Shown here piece by piece: positions 16,770 to 22,867 of a DNA stretch of 24,026 nt. The position numbers and the translations under genes were made by a program. The DNA is from a virus, in the IMG/VR virus record IMGVR_UViG_3300031857_001373, positions 1-24,026 of that record. One strand, 5' to 3'. How positions within the stretch are numbered: position 1 is the stretch's first letter; each line of letters opens with the position of its first letter. Below the pieces are notes generated by a model. That model saw only the letters and a list, made by a program, of their open reading frames with translations. It was not told where the DNA came from and made no database searches.

Positions 16770-18905
16770 ATGACAAAAGATAATATTGCGATAAAATACA
16801 CGACAGACTCCCTAGAAACGGTCATGTCAGACATCTCGGAGGGGCAGCTAGGGGCATGCCTGCCGGGCGAACTTGTACTATCCGCGCAGAGTAGCTCAGC
16901 CCGACTGGCTGCGGTGGACGCCAATGGTACCGGTGCGCGAGTCATGGGCGTTTTGTCCAATGGAAACAAGGGTTCCGTTACCGTATCTTCACTGGGAGAA
17001 GGTCCAACCAGTATACTGTTAAATGCTAATAGCGTTACTGAAAGTGTTCTTGCCAGCAACAGTGTAAGCAGTGAAAAAATTGCAACTCCTCTACTAATCA
17101 CAAAGGGCGGAACAGGGCAGAGCACTGAAAATGCTGCACTAAATGCTCTACTGCCGTTACAGACTAGTAACAATAATAGATTGCTAACCAGTAATGGAAC
17201 CAATACTTCTTGGGTTAGGGACACCCTGGGGATCGACCAGCTCAACGATGTCAATACTTCGAGCGCTACTAGATTCAAAGATCAAGTACTGAAGTGGGAC
17301 AGTTCAACCCTTCAATGGAGGCAAAACGAAAGTATCACTACTTTTAGCGATCAGTTGCTGACAAACCAAGCGCCCGGGAGAGAGGGGCAGATAGGCACTG
17401 GAGCGGAGTATTTTTATGTATGCCAAGGTACCAATAAATGGTCAAGAACTGCATTACAAACATGGAATGATGGCGCAATAATCAGGTCCCCGACAACTTC
17501 CGGTATTGCATATACCTATGAACCATTGGTTACATCGGGCGATATATATTATTCGAACGTCTCACTTTTGCTCCACATGGATGGAGCAAATGGCAGTACT
17601 ACGTTTACGGATAGCAGCCCAAATCCTGTCGTCGTGTCGCGGGGAGGGGGTGGTAATACTTCCATTCAAAGCACCCCCAGCAAGTTTGGCGGTGGCAGTT
17701 GTTACTTTGATGGCAATGGAGACTACCTTGGTGCCAGCATAAACAGCAGTCTCGATCTAATTGGATCTATTTTTACCATTGAGGCATGGCTGTATCCTCT
17801 TACTTATAAAGTAAACGGAATGCGTATTATCAGCGCCGGTGGTGGCCTTGTTGTCTGGAATAGCACTAACGGTATTCATTGGTTGATGCAGCTCGATGGC
17901 AGCGGGCGGCTAAACTTTCAGTATTGGACAGGGACGGCGTCTGCAGGTGCGACAACGACGGCAACCGTCCCACTTTCTTCCTGGGGGCATGTGGCGGCCT
18001 CCTTCAATGGCTCTACTCTGTTTTTGGCTGTGAATGGTGTTGTTCAGTCTTTTGCAGTAGCCAGCATCTCCAGGCCCTCGTCAAATCCTGCGGTACAAAT
18101 TGGCACGATTAACGACGAGATCGGGAATGCTACCTATGCCTATAATGGATACATGGATGAGGTCAGGATAACAAAAGGAGTCGCACGCTATACTTCAAAC
18201 TTTAGCGTACCTGCTGCAGCATTCCCTGAACGTGGTTATATATCAGATCCTTATTTCAATAACACTTCCTTGCTGTTACATGCTGATGGAAATAACGGAG
18301 ATACTTTGATCAAAGATTATAGCCCAAATGGCTTAAATGTTATAACGACTGGCATCGCCAGTATCAGCACAGCTCAAAGCAAATTTGGGGGCTCCTCTAT
18401 TTCCTTGCCTAGTACTACAAGTTTCGTAACAGCTCCTGTCACTGGTAGTCAGTATTCCTTCGGATCAGGCAACTTTACCATTGAATTTTTCGGATATTTT
18501 ACTCATGCTGCCAGTCAATACTCAAGATGGATTACATTCAGCGGAACAACAGGCGGCTATGGAGAACTGACCATCAGACAAGAAAGCAATAATTCATATG
18601 CCTTCTTTTACTATATAAATGGGGTACTGACTGGTCCGTTCGGAGGAGGCACGGTAATAAGAAACGCATGGACGCATATCGCACTTATTCGCAACGGCAA
18701 TGCCTGGGAGCTTTATGCAAACGGCAGTCTCCAAGTCGGGCGCTTTCTATCGGCAACACTCCCGTCGTTCAGTCAGGTTACCTTGGGCGGCTCTTCAAGT
18801 GAGCACGGAACAGGCTTCTACGATGAGGTTCGCATTACCAAAGGCGTTGCTCGCCACACGACTAACTTCACACCGCCAACTGCTCCATTCCCTAACTTCT
18901 TATAG
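16770..18905 (+). CDS. Tail fibre protein 2, with two tandem LamG domains
   Basis: 711 residues from ATG 16770, with no gap after fibre 1. The N-terminus repeats the fibre 1 plan (CLPGELVLS, GSVTVSSLGEGPTSILLNAN, ITKGGTGQSTENAALNALLP), as does the small module at about 200-232 (APGREGQIGTGAEYFYVC). Two LamG domains follow: about 261-487, with FTIEAWLYPL, SSWGHVAASFNG and YMDEVRITKGVARYTSNF; and about 491-708, with FTIEFFGYF, NAWTHIALIRNG and FYDEVRITKGVARHTTNF. Relative to fibre 1 a whole lectin domain has been added, probably by duplication. Two binding heads on one chain could raise avidity or widen host range. Confidence 0.85.
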   Translation: MTKDNIAIKYTTDSLETVMSDISEGQLGACLPGELVLSAQSSSARLAAVDANGTGARVMGVLSNGNKGSVTVSSLGEGPTSILLNANSVTESVLASNSVSSEKIATPLLITKGGTGQSTENAALNALLPLQTSNNNRLLTSNGTNTSWVRDTLGIDQLNDVNTSSATRFKDQVLKWDSSTLQWRQNESITTFSDQLLTNQAPGREGQIGTGAEYFYVCQGTNKWSRTALQTWNDGAIIRSPTTSGIAYTYEPLVTSGDIYYSNVSLLLHMDGANGSTTFTDSSPNPVVVSRGGGGNTSIQSTPSKFGGGSCYFDGNGDYLGASINSSLDLIGSIFTIEAWLYPLTYKVNGMRIISAGGGLVVWNSTNGIHWLMQLDGSGRLNFQYWTGTASAGATTTATVPLSSWGHVAASFNGSTLFLAVNGVVQSFAVASISRPSSNPAVQIGTINDEIGNATYAYNGYMDEVRITKGVARYTSNFSVPAAAFPERGYISDPYFNNTSLLLHADGNNGDTLIKDYSPNGLNVITTGIASISTAQSKFGGSSISLPSTTSFVTAPVTGSQYSFGSGNFTIEFFGYFTHAASQYSRWITFSGTTGGYGELTIRQESNNSYAFFYYINGVLTGPFGGGTVIRNAWTHIALIRNGNAWELYANGSLQVGRFLSATLPSFSQVTLGGSSSEHGTGFYDEVRITKGVARHTTNFTPPTAPFPNFL

Positions 18906-18959
18906 GCTGCCGCTTGTAAGGAGTTAGGGAAGCTATCTAGTAAGAAACAACCCCTAGAA

Positions 18960-19397
18960 ATGGCCGTAACTATTAGTGTATATGACCATACCATTTCGAA
19001 GTTACTTGCTGGAACTTTTTCTACTAGCAACACTTATATAATAAATCTATACTCAGCATTCACCTTCGGCGCTGCTCACACCACGAAGGCTCAAGTCGAT
19101 GCCGCAGCTACTCAGCTACCCACTGCTTTTGGCTACACACAAGACGCATATGCATTGACAAATGTTACGGCAACCCAAGTTACTACAAACGATGCCATGT
19201 GGGATGCGGACAATGTCCTTTGGACAGCTTCTGGCGGATCCATATCGGCTACTCATGCAATGGTTTATAATGATACAGTAACAGATGATCCCCCGTTATT
19301 TGTCGTTAATTTTGGAGAAACCGTCACCGTACAAGATACACTTGTATTTCGAATAAATTGGAACGCAAATGGAATCTTTAGATTTAACTTAACCTAA
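18960..19397 (+). CDS. Small tail accessory protein (paralogue of 11663-12088)
   Basis: 145 residues from ATG 18960, 54 bases after fibre 2. It repeats the plan of the 11663-12088 protein: ISVYDHTISKLLAG at the start, DADNVLWTASGGSI in the core, then MVYNDTVTDDPPLFVVNFG and a final NWNANGIFRFNLT. The middle parts differ, so the duplication is not recent. Its place at the far side of the fibre genes, with its paralogue at the near side, means the pair brackets the receptor-binding block. Function is not shown by the sequence; a structural or assembly role with fibres is likely. Confidence 0.72.
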   Translation: MAVTISVYDHTISKLLAGTFSTSNTYIINLYSAFTFGAAHTTKAQVDAAATQLPTAFGYTQDAYALTNVTATQVTTNDAMWDADNVLWTASGGSISATHAMVYNDTVTDDPPLFVVNFGETVTVQDTLVFRINWNANGIFRFNLT

Positions 19398-19428
19398 GTC
19401 GGTACCATATCTCAGACATGTATTTTCT

Positions 19429-19803
19429 GTGATAAAGACTATCGAAGACTTGAGGAGCGGGGGAGCGCTGCCCACTGGCCCTTGTTCTGCTTGGCCAAAA
19501 TCAAGGAACATAGCGGCCCCTTCGATGGCGCAGAATTTCAAACCCAAGATCGAGCACGATACAAAAGTAAAACCCAGCATTGCGGCAATGGCGCAAGGTT
19601 TTCTCCGGACAGCAGGCCAAGCCGTGACTCAAGGAAAGGTCTCCGAGGAGATAAGGAATCAGCGATACGAAGTGTGCAAGACTTGTCCACATTTTATAGA
19701 AGATTCAAAAAGATGCTCAGAGTGTGGATGCTTCATGGAAGCAAAGACCTGGGTTGCTGGAGATCCAAAAAATCTCTGCCCTAAGAACAAGTGGGTTAAG
19801 TAA
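19429..19803 (+). CDS. Zinc-ribbon-like small phage protein
   Basis: 124 residues, GTG start at 19429. The first 70 residues are low in features. The C-terminal 45 hold six cysteines in a tight pattern: YEVCKTCPHFI (Cys83, Cys86), KRCSECGCFMEAK (Cys96, Cys99, Cys101) and LCPKNKW (Cys117). This C-x2-C...C-x2-C-G-C plan with a closing CP-x2-KW is a familiar small metal-binding protein found near structural genes of many tailed phages. It most likely binds one zinc ion. Its function is unknown to me. Its stop overlaps the start of the next cysteine-rich gene (TAATG at 19801), so the two are probably made together. Confidence 0.75.
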   Translation: MIKTIEDLRSGGALPTGPCSAWPKSRNIAAPSMAQNFKPKIEHDTKVKPSIAAMAQGFLRTAGQAVTQGKVSEEIRNQRYEVCKTCPHFIEDSKRCSECGCFMEAKTWVAGDPKNLCPKNKWVK

Positions 19804-20579
19804 TGGGAATATGCCCCCCTGATATGAATTCTTGCGTTCCCAAATGCAAGCAATGTGGTGGCGTGAATGATGGAAAGGTTTACAATTGTGAAAGTCCGTG
19901 TTCCTGTTATAGCAGTAATAATATAAATCTATATTCATTCAATGGCTACGATTGCGTAAAGGAGGGCAGTTGTGGGCCAATGACGGGCACATTCTGCGCA
20001 GGAACAATAGGCGCGGTAATTGGGTTTCGCACAGAATGCACAAATACTGGGCCTGGTAAAACGACCCCGGGAATATTTGACACCACGCCTCAGGTAAAGG
20101 CAATTCTCGGCACGCAAAACGCGTCACCCTTTAGCACTTTGTCTTACCTTTATCATGAGCTTGGTATAACCAGCAATAGCGACCCCGATATCCCGGTCGG
20201 ATACGGCTGGATTACTTACACTCCCTTTCGAGTTCCAACAACTGCTACTGACGAAGGAAGCTTTGTATTTAGTCCATTTGGCGGTGACGGAATTCGTGCT
20301 GCCTTCTTCTTTAGGTTACAGGGTGGAGGCATAACTTCCACTGGTCCCAGTACCCTTTACTGGTTCAATACTTCACAGGCTAGCTGTGTACTGCCTTGCT
20401 GCGGCTGCACTCCATGTACGATTAGTAGTGGCTGTCCTGGGCCCTTCCAGTGTTGCCCAGTACCGGCGTCGAGTACTGAGCTATACGGATCAGGTCAATG
20501 GGAGTTAAAGGAGATCGTAGCTGCCGTTAGGTGGATCAATGGCGCAAATGCTGCAACCTCGGTTTGGACAAGGCTGTAA
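19803..20579 (+). CDS. Second cysteine-rich protein, unknown function
   Basis: 258 residues from ATG 19803, overlapping the previous stop. Cysteines are confined to two ends: eleven in residues 1-79 (MGICPPDMNSCVPKCKQC, PCSC) and eight in about 195-218 (CVLPCCGCTPC, CPGPFQCC). Between them lies a cysteine-free beta-rich domain (YGWITYTPFRVP, GIRAAFFFRLQGGG) that could be a jelly-roll. The end (WELKEIVAAVRWINGANAAT) looks helical. There is no signal peptide. Together with the 14225-15241 gene it makes cysteine-rich proteins a recurring theme in this cluster. A disulfide- or metal-stabilised virion part is possible; I do not recognise the family. Confidence 0.7.
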   Translation: MGICPPDMNSCVPKCKQCGGVNDGKVYNCESPCSCYSSNNINLYSFNGYDCVKEGSCGPMTGTFCAGTIGAVIGFRTECTNTGPGKTTPGIFDTTPQVKAILGTQNASPFSTLSYLYHELGITSNSDPDIPVGYGWITYTPFRVPTTATDEGSFVFSPFGGDGIRAAFFFRLQGGGITSTGPSTLYWFNTSQASCVLPCCGCTPCTISSGCPGPFQCCPVPASSTELYGSGQWELKEIVAAVRWINGANAATSVWTRL

Positions 20580-20607
20580 TCGTAAATAGGCACACTATTT
20601 CGCCCTA

Positions 20608-20622
20608 TAGGCGTGACGCCTA
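20608..20622 (+). promoter_or_regulatory. Hairpin covering a rejected GTG start of the scaffold gene
   Basis: TAGGCG (20608-20613), TGA loop, CGCCTA (20617-20622) form a perfect six-pair hairpin. It buries the in-frame GTG at 20613 and leaves ATG 20628 six bases downstream, so it helps choose the start. CGCC (20601-20604) could compete for GGCG (20610-20613). There is no T-run, so it is not a terminator. Confidence 0.4.
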
Positions 20623-20627
20623 GCACA

Positions 20628-21365
20628 ATGCCTGAAGACAACGCACAGTCGCTTGAGACAAGCGCGATGCCTAATACCAGCCCCGACAACATTGATGTTG
20701 CCGAAGGCAAGGCTTATAGCGAAGATGAAGTTCAGAACCTGCTGAAGGCGCTGAAGTCTGAACGCGAAGCTCGTAAAATTTACGAAAAAGAAGTAAAAGA
20801 AAAAGCTGCGCAACTAGAAAAGTTTGCACAGATTAACCCTGACGAATACCGCAAGCTGCAGGAGGAGGCTTCTATCGCTGCTCGCGAAAAAGCTGCTGCT
20901 GATGAGCGTACTGCTCTGCTTGAAGAGAAGTATGGTGGTCAGGCTGCAGAAGCTGCCAAAAAGGCTGATGCTGCTAATCGCGAACTCCAAGAATTCCGCA
21001 AACGTTATGCACTTGAAAAGGTATTCTTTGCTGCTGGCGGCCGTACTGATTCTGCCGATGGCGTGTCCTTCTTCGACATGTTGGCAAACCAAATTGGCGG
21101 CCAGTTCCGCCTTGAGGTCGACGGCAGCGTGACCGTGGTCGACAGTGCTGGTGATCCGATTCTTGACAAGGATTCGGGTCGTCGCGTCAACCCCGAAGAT
21201 TACTTGGGTCAATTCAAGACCCATCCGATCTACGGTACCTTCTTCAAAGGTAACAAAGGATCAGGTGCTGGTATCGGTTATGGCGGTACCGACTCCAACG
21301 GTGTCACCGGTGAGGACCTTTCTTCGCTCAGTCGGGACGAGTTGTTCCAGCGTGCATTCGGCTGA
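20628..21365 (+). CDS. Capsid scaffolding protein
   Basis: 245 residues from ATG 20628; GTG 20613 would add five residues but lies inside a hairpin. A Ser/Pro-rich N-terminus is followed by a long charged coiled coil at about 25-130 (KSEREARKIYEKEVKEKAAQ, ADAANRELQEFRKRYALEKV). Next comes a compact part (FFDMLANQIGGQFRLEVDG), a glycine-rich stretch, and a short C-terminal helix (SLSRDELFQRAFG). This is the usual plan of phage scaffolds: helical rod, flexible tail, small capsid-binding end. It sits directly upstream of the capsid gene, as expected. It would fill the procapsid and guide shell assembly, then leave. No protease motif was seen in it. Confidence 0.85.
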   Translation: MPEDNAQSLETSAMPNTSPDNIDVAEGKAYSEDEVQNLLKALKSEREARKIYEKEVKEKAAQLEKFAQINPDEYRKLQEEASIAAREKAAADERTALLEEKYGGQAAEAAKKADAANRELQEFRKRYALEKVFFAAGGRTDSADGVSFFDMLANQIGGQFRLEVDGSVTVVDSAGDPILDKDSGRRVNPEDYLGQFKTHPIYGTFFKGNKGSGAGIGYGGTDSNGVTGEDLSSLSRDELFQRAFG

Positions 21366-21378
21366 TCGGCATAATAAT

Positions 21379-21421
21379 GTGGACTGACCTGATTCGGATT
21401 ATTTCGGGCAGTCCACTTTTT
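21379..21421 (+). terminator. Intrinsic terminator between scaffold and capsid genes
   Basis: GTGGACTG (21379-21386) and CAGTCCAC (21409-21416) form a perfect eight-pair stem around a 22-base loop, followed by TTTTT (21417-21421). It would end part of the upstream transcript and set the capsid gene apart as a separate unit. Confidence 0.75.
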
Positions 21422-21553
21422 GGTAATATAGATTGAAGTACCCAGCCCTGGCCTGGTTGTGATGACCTAGCGGGGAGGGTCTAGCGCTATAAGGAATGTG
21501 AAATTCCGAAGGCGATTTTCCTCTCCAAATCATCCAACCTTTCCTTAAACACC
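21422..21553 (+). promoter_or_regulatory. Capsid gene leader, probable promoter region
   Basis: These 132 untranslated bases lie between a terminator and ATG 21554, so a promoter is expected. CTATAAGG (21487-21494) contains TATAAG, one base from the -10 consensus, but no good -35 at normal distance was found (TTGTGA 21457-21462 is too far). Just after it, GGAAT (21493-21497) and ATTCC (21503-21507) form a five-pair hairpin with a five-base loop. A pyrimidine-rich stretch precedes the start, and no Shine-Dalgarno site is present. Confidence 0.4.
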
Positions 21554-22453
21554 ATGGCTCTTACTCTCGTTGAGGCCAAGAAGCACTCAACCAATCCCCA
21601 GGAACTGGCGATCATCACCGAGCTCGCCGCTGGTCCCCTGCTCCAAAACCTGCCCTTCCGTGAAGTTCAGGGCAACGGTCTGTTCTGGAAGCGTGAAGAG
21701 TCCCTCGGTGACGTGGGCTTCCGTGCTTTCAACGATGGCTATACCGAAAGCTATGCCACCGTCAAGCAGCAAAGCGAAGCGCTGAAGCTGTTCGGTGGTG
21801 ACATCAAGGTTGACCGCGCCATCGTTGATCTGGAGGGCCCCGAGGCTCGCGCTTATCAGATCCAAGCCAAGACCCGCGCAATGCGCCTGGCCTTCGAGGC
21901 TCTGTTCATCAACGGCGATTCCAACGGTAGCGCCGCTGAGTTCGATGGTCTGGCTAACCGGATCCCCTCCACCTCCAGCCAATACATCGAGAACGCCGCC
22001 ACCCCTGGCGCTCTCGACCTGGGCGCTCTTGACGAAGCCCTTGATGCTGTGGACGCCCAAGGCGGCCAGAAGTATCTGGTGATGTCGAAGTCTGCCCGTC
22101 GTCATCTGAGCAAAGTGGCCCGTGCCAACAGCCAGATCGACATCGAGCGTAACGATTTCGGTTATCAGCAACTGTTCTACGGCGGTGTGCCCGTGCTGGA
22201 GATCGACCGCGATCATCAGAACGTTGCCATCCTCGATAGCGATGCCTCTGATCAGTCCATCTATGTGGTGGCCTTCGGCAATGATCTGCTGACTGGCATC
22301 CAGAACGGCGGTCCTCAAGTCCGCGATCTGGGTGAAGCTACCGATTCCCCCACCCTGGTCACCCGGGTTGAGTGGTACTGTGGCCTGGCTCTGATCAATG
22401 GCCGTGCCGCTGCTCGTCTCGCCAACGTCGACGCTACCGCAGCCCTTCCCTGA
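21554..22453 (+). CDS. Major capsid protein, HK97 fold
   Basis: 299 residues from ATG 21554. The start MALTLVEAKK, an extended-loop-like part near 45-75 (LFWKREESLGDVGFRAFNDG), a long helix with AYQIQAKTRAMRLAFEALFI, GDSNGSAAEFDGLANRIP, a second helix (GALDEALDAVDAQGG) followed by KYLVMSKSARRHLSKV, and GGVPVLEID with a closing strand set match small HK97-fold shell proteins. Codon use is extreme: Ile is nearly all ATC, Leu is CTG or CTC, Arg is CGT or CGC, while neighbouring genes use TTA, AGA and AGG freely. The gene stands alone between two terminators with its own leader, so it should give an abundant one-gene transcript. Scaffold upstream confirms the role. Confidence 0.92.
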   Translation: MALTLVEAKKHSTNPQELAIITELAAGPLLQNLPFREVQGNGLFWKREESLGDVGFRAFNDGYTESYATVKQQSEALKLFGGDIKVDRAIVDLEGPEARAYQIQAKTRAMRLAFEALFINGDSNGSAAEFDGLANRIPSTSSQYIENAATPGALDLGALDEALDAVDAQGGQKYLVMSKSARRHLSKVARANSQIDIERNDFGYQQLFYGGVPVLEIDRDHQNVAILDSDASDQSIYVVAFGNDLLTGIQNGGPQVRDLGEATDSPTLVTRVEWYCGLALINGRAAARLANVDATAALP

Positions 22454-22472
22454 CCATTAACAGGATAAAGAT

Positions 22473-22498
22473 GGGGGCCCGAAAGGGCCTCCTTTTTT
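22473..22498 (+). terminator. Intrinsic terminator after the capsid gene
   Basis: GGGGGCCC (22473-22480), GAAA loop (22481-22484), GGGCCTCC (22485-22492) form an eight-pair stem with one G-U pair, followed by six T (22493-22498). It starts 20 bases after the capsid stop. It has the same GAAA tetraloop plan as the terminator behind the tail tube gene. Confidence 0.9.
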
Positions 22499-22522
22499 AT
22501 TATCTGCGGGTAAACTATTCTA

Positions 22523-22867
22523 GTGACATCATTGCCAGTGGTCCCCGGAAGGTACGACATTACCATATATCAACGGGCCACTTTTAAGCAGCAGGTTACG
22601 CTGCCGATTGACCTGACTGGCCATCAAGTATTTGCCCAAATCTGGGACAAGAAAAGACGCAACAAAGTATTAGATATCGAAATCGAGATGCTCGATGCTG
22701 CGGCAGGCGAATTCAATATGATTGTTGACTGGCCGGAAACCACTCCGCTGAAGAAGGCTGCAGAGTGGGACCTGATGGTTGACTATGCCAGTGGCGACAG
22801 GGATTATTGGCTGGAAGGTCTGGTTACGATTGACCCCGGCCTCACCGCTCCTGAGGATGCAGACTGA
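22523..22867 (+). CDS. Small beta-rich virion protein, possible base of the collagen-like fibre
   Basis: 114 residues, GTG start at 22523, three bases after the motif GTAAACTATT. The pattern [35 protein letters not shown], then [14 protein letters not shown] and a closing [15 protein letters not shown] recalls small immunoglobulin-like or baseplate-N-domain-like proteins that often precede phage fibre genes. Its stop overlaps the start of the collagen-like gene (TGATG at 22865), which suggests the two proteins act together, for example as anchor and fibre on the head. Role is inference. Confidence 0.55.
   Translation: MTSLPVVPGRYDITIYQRATFKQQVTLPIDLTGHQVFAQIWDKKRRNKVLDIEIEMLDAAAGEFNMIVDWPETTPLKKAAEWDLMVDYASGDRDYWLEGLVTIDPGLTAPEDAD

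Noticed and set aside
18906-18959. Possible terminator after fibre 2 (TAGGG ... CCCTA)
   Set aside because: The stem is only five pairs with a loop of over 20 bases and there is no T-run.
19482-19784. 100-codon frame overlapping the zinc-ribbon-like gene
   Set aside because: The frame at 19429-19803 has the conserved cysteine pattern and couples to the next gene; this alternative has neither.
21587-22318. 243-codon open frame on the - strand inside the capsid gene
   Set aside because: Antisense stops correspond to in-frame TTA, CTA and TCA codons, which the biased capsid gene avoids. The frame is a by-product of codon bias. The product has no recognisable domain.
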